Source: Vandiemenella viatica
Taxonomy: Eukaryota; Arthropoda; Insecta; Orthoptera; Morabidae
Assembly (NCBI GenBank): GCA_031002005.1
Contig: JARYHS010013630.1
Location: 30,963,504 to 31,027,503 of the forward strand
Direction: 5' to 3'
DNA: 64,000 nt
Part shown: positions 1 to 10,885 of the stretch, one piece after another
Numbering within the stretch: the stretch's first letter is position 1
How the letters are laid out: every line of letters starts with the position of its first letter
Notes under the pieces: generated by a model
Seen by the model: only the letters and a program-made list of their open reading frames with translations
What the model was told of the DNA's origin: nothing
Databases searched by the model: none
Translations under genes and position numbers: made by a program

Positions 1-1034
1 AATCATGTCATTGATTTACAAACCACTCATATGATAAATGCAAGGTTATGATAAATTCTTAAACAGGAAATTGTAAGTTATATTTATTTCATCAGTTTAA
101 CCAGTGGCTGCATACCACGCTGGATTTGGGAGGTACAATGGCCCAAGATTCAGCTATCTGTCCTGATTGCTGTTTGCTGTTTTAGGCAGTTTGCCAAGCC
201 ATAATAACATAGGAGAATACCCCTCCTCATATACTACATGTTTCACTAATAAAAATACACAATAATACACTTATCACACAGAACACAAGCTACACATTTC
301 AAAGGCAGATGGCAACACATGAACTCCCCCATCAAAACTATGATAGCCCTAGCAAACTGGTACTGATGGAACTTCCCTTTCAATATAAACACAGTCTCTG
401 AGAAAGGATGTGCTGGAAAAGCCACAAAAGTGGAATCATTCAAACTATGATGATGAACTGAATGGATATGTTGCTATGATTATCAGCATAAAATTTAATA
501 ATTTATTTTTTTGGTTTGCTTTGTTGGTAAATATGGTTTTATATGTTCACATCAAGAAGCCAACACAAAAAAAAACACATTTAGGTTTATTCAAGCATAT
601 TAAACAAATCTGCTACCCTGTTTATAGCTGCTAGTCACAAGCATTACATTGTGGTTAATCAATTAATATCAATGGCAGGAACTTAAATTACATCATCATC
701 TCTTTTATATTATTTAATAATTTTTGTATTGAAATTTTTCGATCCTTGACTGGTAGAACTGGCATTCTGTAAATAGTTCTAATGACATTTCTTGTGACTA
801 ATAAGTTGGCATTAAAATTTTGATAATATGTGTTTGAACTGCCTGTTATATAAAGACACGCAAATGGTGGCTAATCTGAGCACCAAGTTTACAAGAATTT
901 TAATAAAAGTGATACATCTCGAAACTGCCATTGGAGGTTGCAACACATGTGATATCAGTGACTTTGATGTCACAGTTTCTACCCTATCAACAATCGCACC
1001 TGAAACCCGACAGATAAGTTAGAATCTCTGTGAC
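1..1034. other. AT-rich sequence, nothing recognised
   Basis: No convincing exon, RNA gene or transposon signature is visible. The short open frames (up to about 74 codons) have low-complexity composition and no recognisable motif. The stretch could be upstream intron of the CABIN1-like gene or older decayed repeats. Confidence 0.5.
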
Positions 1035-1385
1035 AGTCACCTGCTGGTGTGGTTTCTGGACTTCAAAGCCACATGGAGATGCCTAGATGTCGGGGATTGT
1101 ACCTCTCTTCAACTGGTTTATCAGAGCCTTATTCAGTTCTGCTATTGTCATCCTGTGAGTTAGTGGAATCCTACCCCATTATGACTTCCTCAGGAGATTC
1201 TAGTTTTCAGATGTTCCAACATTAGGCAGCTTATTGAGCCCATTAAGAAAATGGTGGATTATATGGGGAAGTAATTCAGTGTGTGTTCCAGCAGTCTGAT
1301 CCAATAGTGGAACAGGCCTTCCCGGATGCCATTGAGCAGTTGGGGTACAGCCAACTGCAGCTTGTGGTGCATGCCGCAATAACAC
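1035..1385 (+). pseudogene. CR1/L2-like LINE ORF1 fragment, decayed
   Basis: The DNA matches, with many substitutions and indels, the better preserved LINE ORF1 on the minus strand at 41.1-40.3 kb. Shared blocks include the 'tcatcctgtgagtt' stretch near 1150, the 'ttgagcccattaag' block near 1235 and the 'cggatgccattgagcag' block near 1325. The related ORF1 ends in a hydrolase-like region, so this is its first half. No open frame survives. Assignment rests on similarity within the window only. Confidence 0.6.
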
Positions 1386-1487
1386 ACCCTTTGCCTTATT
1401 ACTGTTTTGGCCACTGCCTCTGTTTGAGATACTTTAACATTTGTTCTTTGACTAAAGCTCCTATGTTACATGCACTGTTCTTGCTCT

Positions 1488-1634
1488 CTATAAATCCTCA
1501 CTCATCGCCTGCGGAGTTCTTTTGTCTTATTACCACAGTGCAGTATTTTTGAATGAATATGGCTCGCTATAAATCCTCACTCATCACCTGCAGTGTTCTT
1601 TTGTCTTGCACAATGCAGTATTTTTGAATGAATA
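1488..1634. repeat. two-copy direct tandem repeat, about 70 bp unit
   Basis: Units at 1488-1559 and 1567-1634 both begin 'ctataaatcctcactcatc' and end 'tttttgaatgaata'. They differ by a few substitutions and a small indel. The repeat lies just left of the assembly gap and may be the edge of a longer array. It has no coding content. Confidence 0.8.
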
Positions 1635-1680
1635 GCACCTGTCCATTTGAGTCTTGGTGAGGGTTTTCTTTTTAATATCA

Positions 1681-2680
1681 NNNNNNNNNNNNNNNNNNNN
1701 NNNNNNNNNNNNNNNNNNNNNNNNNNNNNNNNNNNNNNNNNNNNNNNNNNNNNNNNNNNNNNNNNNNNNNNNNNNNNNNNNNNNNNNNNNNNNNNNNNNN
1801 NNNNNNNNNNNNNNNNNNNNNNNNNNNNNNNNNNNNNNNNNNNNNNNNNNNNNNNNNNNNNNNNNNNNNNNNNNNNNNNNNNNNNNNNNNNNNNNNNNNN
1901 NNNNNNNNNNNNNNNNNNNNNNNNNNNNNNNNNNNNNNNNNNNNNNNNNNNNNNNNNNNNNNNNNNNNNNNNNNNNNNNNNNNNNNNNNNNNNNNNNNNN
2001 NNNNNNNNNNNNNNNNNNNNNNNNNNNNNNNNNNNNNNNNNNNNNNNNNNNNNNNNNNNNNNNNNNNNNNNNNNNNNNNNNNNNNNNNNNNNNNNNNNNN
2101 NNNNNNNNNNNNNNNNNNNNNNNNNNNNNNNNNNNNNNNNNNNNNNNNNNNNNNNNNNNNNNNNNNNNNNNNNNNNNNNNNNNNNNNNNNNNNNNNNNNN
2201 NNNNNNNNNNNNNNNNNNNNNNNNNNNNNNNNNNNNNNNNNNNNNNNNNNNNNNNNNNNNNNNNNNNNNNNNNNNNNNNNNNNNNNNNNNNNNNNNNNNN
2301 NNNNNNNNNNNNNNNNNNNNNNNNNNNNNNNNNNNNNNNNNNNNNNNNNNNNNNNNNNNNNNNNNNNNNNNNNNNNNNNNNNNNNNNNNNNNNNNNNNNN
2401 NNNNNNNNNNNNNNNNNNNNNNNNNNNNNNNNNNNNNNNNNNNNNNNNNNNNNNNNNNNNNNNNNNNNNNNNNNNNNNNNNNNNNNNNNNNNNNNNNNNN
2501 NNNNNNNNNNNNNNNNNNNNNNNNNNNNNNNNNNNNNNNNNNNNNNNNNNNNNNNNNNNNNNNNNNNNNNNNNNNNNNNNNNNNNNNNNNNNNNNNNNNN
2601 NNNNNNNNNNNNNNNNNNNNNNNNNNNNNNNNNNNNNNNNNNNNNNNNNNNNNNNNNNNNNNNNNNNNNNNNNNNNNNNN
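1681..2680. other. assembly gap, 1000 N
   Basis: Exactly 1000 undetermined bases, the usual placeholder for a scaffold gap of unknown size. Distances across it are not reliable, and an upstream CABIN1 exon could be hidden in it. Confidence 0.99.
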
Positions 2681-2869
2681 GATAAAATTATTTTGATTTC
2701 TGTTCTAGTGTCTAAAGTGAATGAGAAGTGGAAGAGACATCGGGATATTTTTGGCAAGAATATTTAATTTAAGTGTGATGGAGCCTGCACTCTGGTAGCC
2801 ATATCCCTAACACCCAAGTTTCCTCTTTCCTGAACTCGTCCACTTTTGCCCTTTACAAATTTTAATTTA

Positions 2870-3600
2870 TAATTATTTCAATGTTTTTTGGCAAATTACT
2901 CATTATCTATCTTGATAATTTATTCCAGTTCTGATCCCCTTCCCTACTTGAAGAAAATTTTCCCCAACACTTATATCAGAAATTGAGTGCCAGCTTGTGG
3001 TCATGGTCGTATTTTCCATTAACATGCGTGCTTTCCTAATTCTTCCACCAATATCTTTCCATGCCTAATCACCAATATATGTTTTGGCCACTCCAATGAC
3101 TCTCTCCTGTATTCCAGTGAATCCAATTCAAGCTCCTTTATCATATTAATTACCGACTGTGTTCTGCAGTAATTTCCAGTGACAAATCTAGTGGCCCTTC
3201 TTTGCACCCCCTCCAACTCCTGTGTTTAATACTCAAAATGTGGGTCCCATACTACACTACCATATTCAAGCAATGATCTAACCAAATTTTTGTAATTCAA
3301 TTCCTTTACTTCTCTGGTACATCCTCTCATCACTCTCTCCAACATGTGAAGGATTTTGAAACTACTATGCGCCCAGTTAGGTTTGTTATCAAATTGTATG
3401 CCAAGGTATTTACTTTTCACATCTTCAACAAGCAATTATTTCCCCACCTTATAATCATAATCAGCCTTTAGTTTTTATCTGCGTATCTAATAAGCTGACT
3501 CTTCTTTACATTTATCTTCATCCCATGTTGATGTACCCAGCCAGATATACTGTCCAGATCACCTGCAGCTGTTCCATCTTCTACTGTTTTGATCCTATTA
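2870..3600 (-). pseudogene. LINE reverse transcriptase C-terminal fragment (family 2)
   Basis: On the minus strand, 3600 to 3015 reads as the end of a non-LTR retrotransposon RT. It has a 'DLDSISGWVHQHGMKINVKK' block, a frame-shifted 'KYLGIQF' block, 'LLEYGSVVWDPH', and 'VQRRATRFVTGNYCRTQS'. These are the thumb and C-terminal motifs of Jockey-superfamily LINEs (CR1/L2-like). The frame is broken at least twice. Sequence to about 2870 looks like decayed C-terminus and 3' UTR. Related fragments occur at 8.7-10.4 kb and 51.86-52.27 kb, and a 3' scrap at 60.16 kb. Confidence 0.8.
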
Positions 3601-4400
3601 TATAGCATTATGTCACCTGAAATTATTTAAGTCTGGAGATGAAGCAACAGATGAATTTCTGCCCTAGTATCCATTCGTAAACTGAATGATGTTCTTGTCC
3701 AGTATTAATGAACTTGGAGAACTGAAAGGAAATGTAAAATCTCCACAAAAATGAGCTTCACGACACGATAATTAACAAGATAACAAAGACAGTTTCAGAC
3801 ATAGCATTGATTCATCTTCTCCAGAAACTGCAAACACCAGTGCAATCAATCTGCAGCTTTGCAGCCTGCAAAGTCTTCTTATGATTCTGGAGAATGTTCC
3901 TCTTCATATAAAATTGGCAGTACAGAATAAACTGTGGCAAATTTTTATTAATGAGGATACACTACCTACCTCTCCAGACACACCATCTCCATATTTGTTC
4001 TCCTATTCCACTCAATCAAATACTCCAGTTCCATTTTTGACAACCTCCACAACAGCTTACTCGTGACACTGTTCTTGCCAATGATGGTGATATGGTCAGG
4101 AACAAACACAATGTCGATTGAGTACTTATTTTAAAGAATGTATACAAGGTTTTTTCACTTTTTTTAGTTATTAAAAATGTTAAATTAATTAATTTTTAAA
4201 AGTTACAAATTATTATAATCAGTTTTTGAGTTGTATGTGTTTTTTTAATGTACTTTGTATTTTGTAAATGTTCTGTAATATTTTGGTCTAGCAAACCACA
4301 TAGCTATCTTGCTTCTTGTTCAGTAAAAAACTTATTATAAAGTAGAGGTTGTGAACGTTTTTCATACCATGCTCCCCTTTAAAAGAATTCTTCCCGTAAT
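3601..4400. other. no recognised feature
   Basis: AT-rich sequence with one 61-codon open frame of no recognisable content. Nothing is supported here. Confidence 0.5.
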
Positions 4401-4960
4401 TCCCCAATTTTCAATGCATTCCAATTCTTTACTTACTTTGTCTCTCTTCCATAATGGGGTAGGGTTTTATGGAGAAAGGGTTCTCTTCCTTTACTCTGAA
4501 AAGGCATTGATGCTCTTTTATTAACCCAGGTTCTTCAACAAAAATGTTCTTGATATCTTTTTGAATATCCGGTAGACATACTTCAAATTCCCCACCCCCT
4601 AGTTTATCAAATTTCATTTCTGATCCATTATTTTCTCTTAGTCTCTTTCTTCCTCTCTTTCCTGAAAGTTTCCATTCTCCTTTGGAATATCTTCAATTTC
4701 AGTAGAGCCAACTTTGATTCCCATAAATCCTTCTCCATGTTTGTCCATGGCATTCCCAATTTCAACTGTGCACTTTTTCCTTCATTGTAGAATTCCATGC
4801 ATCCTTTTCCACAGTGTAGAACTGCATCTGCCAACACTATCCAGTGAACACCTATGATGCAATCCACATTCAGATTGGTAATTATATACAAATGTATTCC
4901 CACTTCATGCTCATCCATCTTTCCTTCAACAAAAATTTAAATTTGTTACTTTCTTGTTCT
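4400..4960 (-). pseudogene. Ty3/gypsy-type LTR retrotransposon pol fragment
   Basis: Two minus-strand frames, 4918-4628 and 4617-4429, read as the stretch between aspartic protease and reverse transcriptase of a gypsy-type Pol. The first has 'NLNVDCIIGVHWIVL' (end of protease) and 'CMEFYNEGKSAQLKL'. The second has 'FVEEPGLIKEHQCLFRVKEE' and 'PFSIKPYPI', the usual lead-in to RT. A frame break separates them, and no LTR, gag, RT core or integrase is seen nearby. It is a short dead scrap. Family level is supported by motifs only. Confidence 0.7.
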
Positions 4961-4984
4961 TCTCTCCTGTAGCTTCTGGTACTT

Positions 4985-5327
4985 CGAGGGGGTACCAAAA
5001 AATAACCGGAATAGCATTGCTATGGGCAGAGCTTATTTAGTACGTGTTTCTTCCACTAGGCATTTATAGCACAACTCATTGTCAGTTAAGTGCTGCCTGT
5101 GTTGTCAACCTGGCTTGTTCTGTTCATCTGCAGTGATGATGGCAAGTTTAAGTGAACAATGTGCAGCTGTGAAATTTGGTTTTCTACTCAGTAAAAATGC
5201 TGCTGAAACTGTTTTAATGTTGAACAGCTTGCAAAGATGACACTATGGGAAAAACTCAAGTGTATGAGTGGTTTGCTCAGTTTAAAAATGGTGACATGTC
5301 GATTGATGGCAAACCTCGCACCGAGCG
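4985..5327 (+). mobile_element. mariner-like element, 5' fragment with broken transposase start
   Basis: The left edge resembles a mariner TIR ('cgagggggtaccaaaaaat'). From about 5139 the sequence encodes the N-terminal helix-turn-helix region: 'EQCAAVKFGFLLSKNAAETV', then after a frameshift 'MGKTQVYEWFAQFKNGDMS' and 'KPRTE'. These are typical mariner DNA-binding motifs. The element stops near 5327, where a SINE head starts. The catalytic DDD region and right TIR are absent. Confidence 0.75.
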
Positions 5328-5420
5328 TGGTGGGAACGGTTAATGTTCTGGCCCCGCATTTGGGAGAACATGGTGTTAGGATCCAAACCCATACCGGGGT
5401 GTGTATCGGCTTGTCCACCT
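5325..5420 (+). repeat. tRNA-derived SINE, head only
   Basis: The 'ggttaatgttctggcc' A-box region and the 'aggatccaaaccc' B-box-like stretch match the head of the SINE at 17.17 kb. The body (the 'ccgggatgcttcc' block) is missing. It abuts the truncated mariner, so insertion or deletion at this join is likely. Confidence 0.6.
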
Positions 5421-6944
5421 AAACTGGAGTACCTTATGATACTGATAAAAGTCAAAGAAATGTTCTGAAACCGTGAATAACCTTTGTAAATTACTAACTG
5501 CACTATAGAAACGGCCCCCACTTACATAAACAAACCCTATGTAAGGAGGGTACTAATTTAGAAATGAAAATAGTTGAAGATCATGTCACGAAAAACATAT
5601 ATTCTGAAAATTCCACAAAGTACAGTAAATGGCAGTTAGCTAAGGCATCAGTCTAATCGTCACACGAAAGATCACAAGTAATGAAGCCGAACAGAACCGC
5701 CTAACCCCGATCGGAAAATTAAAATCCTTCTACTGTAGTATCACATGTTCAAGATTTCAAAGATGGCCTCCCTGACCTGCACCATTACTATTTCCGGTAA
5801 GCAACAGTTCCCATGAACACTTGCGTGGCTAAGCGCCGAATTCGCTTGGTGAGCACTACGTGCTTCCAGCACCGTGGACTTCTGAATACTACTACAATGG
5901 CCACTCCGGTATTTCCTTATATCAAAACGGCATTCTACTGCTAGGCTCAACAGGTGTTCAAAATTTTTGTGTTCACGGAGGGCTTCCGAAAAATCACAAT
6001 GTGTAGAGCATGTTCCAAAAAGTGTTTTGTGTTCTGTGTGTTTTTTCTCTAAATGCTTCCAAATCGGTGTAAAACATTTATTAAGTTGGAGGAATAGTAC
6101 AGCTAATGACTCCGGAAAAACTTTCTGCGCTAATGTTTATAATTTTTAGTTTAAACTATTTCCAAAAGGTTCTTACGTGCCTGCTGATTAAAATGAGCCA
6201 ACAATCTTCAAAATCGGTTGAGTGGATCAAAAGTTATCACTTTTTCTAAAATCAGTGTTTTTCCCACTCTACTCAAATTTAATAATTTTTTATTTACAGC
6301 TTATTACGCCTGGATACTATTTTTAAAACCTTTCTTTAATTTATTTAAGTGATTTCCAAATGCTTTTAGTTGCTGAAATATGTTTGCCGGTTCAAAAACC
6401 AATTTTAAAAGGTGGCTGTTATTGTGTCGTAAATTTGCGACTTTAAACTTATTTATATCTTTTATTAAACGGTTGACAGCTATTTGAAACTTATGGATTA
6501 TTAGTGGAAATATTATTTGGAGGTATAAAAACTACTTTTAAAGCTCTGAAATTACTTGGCTGGATTGTAATCTTTTATTTAAGTATGCACATGGTTCAGT
6601 TTTTTAAAGATCACATTTACTGCTTTAAATCTATCAGAAACTACAGGTTATTAGTGAATTTTATTCTCCTTGGCATAATTATTATTGCAAAAGTGCTTTA
6701 CAGGGGAAAAATGTGTGGAATATTAGTGATATGTTCACGTAACCAAATCTGTTTACTTACAATTTTGGATGGTTATGGATTACGCTTATTTCGGTAAGTT
6801 TACAAGTGTTTTCTTATTAGAAACTGTTTCTTTATTATTATTGGAACCTGTTTATCTACTTTTCTTGCTTTAATGTGTTGTGGATTCGGTTTTAAGCTGC
6901 AGTATCACGTATCAATGTTAACCCCAATTCTCGTCGGTTTTTAA
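5421..6944. other. intronic or intergenic, no recognised feature
   Basis: AT-rich sequence with short open frames, the longest 97 codons at 6504-6797. None shows a recognisable motif or flanking splice signals that join in phase with the CABIN1-like exons. Confidence 0.45.
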
Positions 6945-6959
6945 CTAACTATTAAAATG

Positions 6960-7176
6960 CAAAGAGTAAGGTAGCTTACAATGGGTTCGAATCCCCGCCC
7001 GAGCATCCGGATTTGGGTTTTCCATAGTTTCCCCAAATCACTCCAGGCGAATGCCGGGATGCTTCCTTCAAAAAGGCCATGGCGTAATTCCTTCCCGTTC
7101 CTTGTCACCAGTCCCATCCCGCCTCTAATGACCATAGTTGTCGATGAGGCATAAAGCCGTAAGTAAAAAATAATTA
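6960..7176 (+). repeat. tRNA-derived SINE, nearly full body
   Basis: A perfect RNA polymerase III B-box-like 'gggttcgaatcccc' lies at 6983-6996. The conserved body follows ('ggttttccatagtttcccc', 'gccgggatgcttccttc', 'ggccatgg'), then 'cgtctctaatgacc'-like sequence and an A-rich tail. The A-box end of the tRNA head is eroded. The same family appears at 14.98, 15.9, 17.17, 33.45 and (minus) 45.66 kb. Confidence 0.8.
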
Positions 7177-7615
7177 TAATGTAGTGTATAGCTTGTCTTC
7201 TTTATCACAATGGTCCAATGTTTTTCAAGTAAAGAATTGAGAGAGCGGTTTTACTTCTGTTAAGATAAAACTCCAGTCTTATTGATTAAGAGGATTACAG
7301 AGCATCTGTCTACGATTTTAATATACAGTACATATTTATTATGTGTAATTTGTTGACATTTGACTTTGTTGTCAACATTTCTCTTAAATTTAGTAAATTT
7401 AGTGGGCAGTTAAAGTTAGTGTTGGTATTTAGAAGGAAAGATTTCAAACCCCGGTTTGGCCATTTGCATTTATGTTTTAAGTGATTTCCGTAAATCACTC
7501 CACTATTCCAGTATGCTGCATTTTTTTGTATCTTCTTTGAGAATTTTAATATCTGTTTAAAAATGAAAATATTTCTCCTGAAATTCTTATCTGAACAATT
7601 ATGATTGTTTTGCAG

Positions 7616-7780
7616 TGTGAGCATCTAAAAAGTGAAACAGAATTTCTAAGACATGCAGAAGCTGCATATCGATGTTTCACTCGATCTCTAGAAATTGACA
7701 GAAGTCATTCATTGTTATGGATTGAGAAGGGAAACTTTGTTTACATGGTTCATTCATTCTGCTCCCGTCTTTTGAAACAG
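7616..7780 (+). CDS. CABIN1: CABIN1/HIR3-like, exon 1 in window
   Basis: A 165 bp exon (55 codons, phase 0 on both sides). The acceptor is 'ttgttttgcag' and the donor is 'gtactt' after AAACAG. It encodes a TPR-like helical segment including 'RCFTRSLEIDRSHSLLW' and 'GNFVYMVHSFCSRLLKQ', which matches the part of CABIN1 just before its 'HYMLGKVAEK' block. CABIN1 is the animal counterpart of yeast HIR3 and acts in the nucleus in the HIRA histone H3.3 chaperone complex; vertebrate CABIN1 also binds calcineurin and MEF2. The next exon follows after a 571 bp intron and joins in phase. Earlier exons are not visible and may lie upstream or in the gap. Confidence 0.85.
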
Positions 7781-8094
7781 GTACTTTTATCTGAATAGTA
7801 TAGCAATAAGAAACTTAACTTTTATATTGAAGACTATAAACCCTAAGATGTGAGTCCCTAAGAAGATTAACTGTAATTACAGTTAACAAATAATTTGATA
7901 CACTTGCTAATTATCTCTTAAGCATCTCTGTGTACCAGATACTTTGATAACCTACTATATTGTAATGTTAAGCTTCCATGTTTTCGTTAAAACACACCTG
8001 TAATATATTTTTTTTAAAAAGATAATTATACCTTGTTCAACGTAGGATATATTGAATGGCTAATTTAACTAATGATGAAAACGATTAAATTATT

Positions 8095-8264
8095 AAATAA
8101 AATGTTCTTGGGCTTCCAGCTGTGCATAAATGTCACATTCATGGAATGTTTTGAGGGAGTCCATCTCTAAATTCAATTCAAAATGAGGACAGAGATGGAC
8201 TCCCTTAAAATATCCCATCTCTGTGGCATTTATGTCTGACTTGAAGCCCGAGTACATTTTATTT
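8095..8264. mobile_element. palindromic (fold-back) MITE, 170 bp
   Basis: Two arms of about 74 bp (8095-8168 and 8191-8264) are inverted copies around a 22 bp spacer. Outer ends are 'aaataaaatg' and its complement. Inner ends are 'ggagtccatctct' and its complement. No open frame exists. It sits in the 571 bp intron between the first two visible CABIN1 exons, ending 87 bp before the second. Family is unknown; no clear target duplication was found. Confidence 0.8.
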
Positions 8265-8351
8265 ATTCACAATGTCACAAAAAGCCTTGTTCTTACCATA
8301 AACGTTTATCTATAGGCAACTATAATACTTCATAGTTCAACTTTGTTGTAG

Positions 8352-8450
8352 GAGACTGATAGTCTGAGCCTGGAGAAATTTACAATACTTGAAGAGCAAA
8401 AAGAAAGGATGCTTGATATTGCTGACAACTGCTTTAATTCTGCATTGAAG
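8352..8450 (+). CDS. CABIN1: CABIN1/HIR3-like, exon 2 in window
   Basis: A 99 bp exon (33 codons, phase 0 to 0) with acceptor 'ttgttgtag' and donor 'gtatac'. It encodes 'ETDSLSLEKFTILEEQKERM' then 'LDIADNCFNSALK'. The 'ML-IA-CF-SAL' pattern corresponds to the CABIN1 helix before the 'HYMLGKVAEK' block. It is too short to appear as an open reading frame of its own and was found by extending the splice phase. The next visible exon lies 10,088 bp away. Confidence 0.8.
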
Positions 8451-8744
8451 GTATACAACACAAATTTTACTATGTAGTTATAATGGTTTTTTGAACATAG
8501 ACTAATGCAAAATGCATAGAATTACCTCAAAAAAGTTATAAAGCATTCCTTGGTGCAGCAATATTTGGCAATTATAAGAAAAAACTTGCAGAATTAAAAT
8601 TTAGTTACTGATTTGAATAATCCTATTTTTTTTTAAATGACTTTGTTAAAAATAGTGCTGCCTCATTATTTGTTGGGATTTAGGTTGTGGCTCAGTGGCA
8701 ATTCTTGTATACAGTTACTTTTGAATTACACTTTCTTTTTTAAT

Positions 8745-8871
8745 TATATTCTTTCAGGCTTAAGGTAAATTATTCACCACTTCCCTTGATAATTTGTTCC
8801 AGTTCCTAACATCCCTAGCTACAAGAGAAAAACTTACCTCCTCTCTTATACCTAACATTGAGTATTAATTA
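8745..8871 (-). pseudogene. LINE RT C-terminal end, left part, split by a mariner
   Basis: The minus strand reads 'SFSLVARDVRNWNKLSREVV', the tryptophan-containing C-terminal motif of non-LTR retrotransposon proteins. The other half of the same fragment resumes after the mariner at 10127. The mariner therefore landed in an existing LINE copy. Confidence 0.55.
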
Positions 8872-10126
8872 CAAGGCATATTTTTTAAGTAAGAACCAAT
8901 TGGCAATAAACTTTTAACAACGAAAAATATTTTGGTAATTTATTCAACATGACATTCTACAATCTTTCAGCTACTTTTCCACATTGTTGCCATTATTGTT
9001 CAAGCATTTTTCATACCGTTTCATCATCATCGTTAAAACGCTTGCCACCGAGAAACCTCTTAAGGTGCAAAAAGAGATGAAAATCACTTGGCGCAAGGTC
9101 TGGTCTGTAAGGGGGATGATCCAATTGCTTCCAGTTAAAAGAGTCGATCAAAGCTCGTGTTGAAGCAGCAATATGTGGTACCGCATCGTTGCGAAGCAGC
9201 AGAACTCCGTCAGACAGCAGGCCACACCGTTTATTCTCGATTCTGGGGCAAAGTTTCTTCAAAGTTTGATAATACGCAGCTGTGTTTATTGTTGTCTCTT
9301 GCTGCATGAACTCCACCAGCAAAACACCATGTCTGCCCCAAAACACACTTACCATAATCTTCCATGTTGAGATTCTCTGCTTGAATTTCACTTTCTTAGG
9401 AGATGCTGTGTGCTGCCACTCCATCGATTGCTGCTTCGATTCCGGAGTGAGATGGGACACCCAAGTCTCGTCTCCTGTGGATGATGTGGGCCAAAAATTC
9501 ATCACCTTCTTCTTGATATCGGGTCAAAACCGTCAGTGCACTTGCACACCTTTTCGTTTTGTGTTCCTCAGAAAACATATTTGGAACCCATCAGGAGCAC
9601 AACTTCCTTTAGTCCAATTTCTCCGACACAATGTCATAGAGGACAGACCTTGAAACTTGTGGAAAATGCAAGGACAATGTGGAAATTGTGAAACGCCTGT
9701 TTTCACGAATTTTGTTGTCTATCGCAAGCACAAGATCGTCATTGATTACGGATGGCCCGCCCGAGAGTGGTTCATTGTGCACACTCTGCCGACCTTTATT
9801 GAATAATCTTACCAACTTATGAATGTTACCTTCATTCATTGCATTGTGGCCATACACTTGACAGATCTGGTGATAAATTTCTGCCGGTGTCACATTTCTT
9901 GCTGACATGAATCTGATGGCTGACCTTATTTCACATGCGGCAGGATTCTGGGTCATCTTAAACACTTCCATTGCTCACCACGAAGTGTACACTCCGCTGA
10001 CTTGGCAAAAACTGCTTCTACGCATGCTCATAGGATGCCAGAATAGTGTGCGCATGCGTTCAATTTCATTCGTGTGAGATTTGAGAGGATATCGCGGACC
10101 AGTTCTTACTTAAAAAATACACCTCG
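8872..10126 (-). mobile_element. mariner element with both TIRs and TA target duplication
   Basis: A 1255 bp element flanked by TA at 8870-8871 and 10127-10128. The TIRs are nearly identical: 'caaggcatattttttaagt' at the left and the complement of 'cgaggtgtattttttaagt' at the right. It contains one transposase gene on the minus strand, starting at 9971. Length and layout are those of a complete mariner of the irritans type. The coding region is broken by frameshifts, so the copy is not autonomous. Confidence 0.92.
9011..9971 (-). pseudogene. mariner transposase, frame-shifted
   Basis: Tc1/mariner transposases cut and paste the element through a DDD catalytic triad. The start at 9971 gives 'MEVFKMTQNPAACEIRSAIR' and a paired helix-turn-helix to about 9609. 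The middle part lies in two other frames (9578-9396, then 9505-9011). The first Asp is in 'GDETWVSH' and the third in 'PDLAPSDFHLF'. At the second catalytic position the usual 'HDN' reads 'RND', giving Asn where Asp is expected, so it would be inactive even if the frame were restored. Spacing between the second and third positions (34 residues) fits mariner. Confidence 0.92.
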
Positions 10127-10440
10127 TACTTCATGTTTATTGTACATCTTTTACATTCCATATTGCTCCTAATGTTATATCAATATACTTTCAGGCCACA
10201 TCACAAGTCTCCTGTCTTTCAATGACACCCAATGTTTAACATTACAACTCTTGACTGTATTGCAATCTAATTTCAGCAAACAAATCTCCCTGTCCTCCTT
10301 TCTGCCCCATCCAGCAGCTCTAATCAGTACCATATACTTGATCCATATCATCTTGTCATACTCAAGAATGTGACAGCCGTTTTGAATTTAAGTTCTTTGC
10401 TACATTCCCTAGTCACCTTCTCCAATAAATGCAGGCCTTA
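10127..10440 (-). pseudogene. LINE RT C-terminal end, right part, split by a mariner
   Basis: The minus strand from 10440 reads 'HLLEKVTRECSKELKFKTAV', 'YGSSIWY' and 'LLDGAERRTGRFVC'. This parallels 'LERVMRGCTREVKELNYK', 'EYGSVVWDPH' and 'VQRRATRFV' in the fragment at 3.0-3.6 kb. Several stops interrupt it. Confidence 0.6.
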
Positions 10441-10464
10441 ATAAACTCATTTTTCCACTTAGGC

Positions 10465-10885
10465 CAGGGGTGGCCAACCCACGGGCCGCATTCCTTGAAT
10501 ATTTTTTTGGCCTGTGAGATTCATCACACTTTCACAAAATATATTTATTTTATAATGGCCAAAGTAGTGAAAACCAATATATTAAAAAATAAATTACTTT
10601 TGCATCCATATTTTCAAAATTTATTTCATTTACATTTATATATTTTTTATATACCATTTTTAGTGTTATATATTTCTATAAAATATGCGTTTAGTATCAT
10701 TATTATTATATTATCTATGTTTACATATAAGAATAATAGTAAACACAATAATAATAACAACTCATTATGTTTCAACTTTTCACTAAAACAAATGTGTATA
10801 GTGGATCTACATCTAATATGCGACCCGCAGAGTTATGATGCATTTCCAAATTGGCCCGCAAGATCATTTGGGTTTGCCACCCCTG
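10465..10885. mobile_element. non-autonomous hAT element (MITE), 421 bp
   Basis: The TIRs are 'caggggtggccaaccc' and the complement of 'gggtttgccacccctg', the typical hAT ends that begin CAGGGGT. The flanking 8 bp are 'acttaggc' (10457-10464) and 'acctaggc' (10886-10893), matching at 7 of 8, as expected of an aged hAT target duplication. The interior is very AT-rich with no transposase. A 161-codon open frame across it has no recognisable motif and is not called. Confidence 0.88.

Noticed and set aside
1647..2757. Long open frames made mostly of X
   Set aside because: They are translations of the N gap and carry no information.
9282..9653. 123-codon + strand frame
   Set aside because: It is antisense to the mariner transposase.
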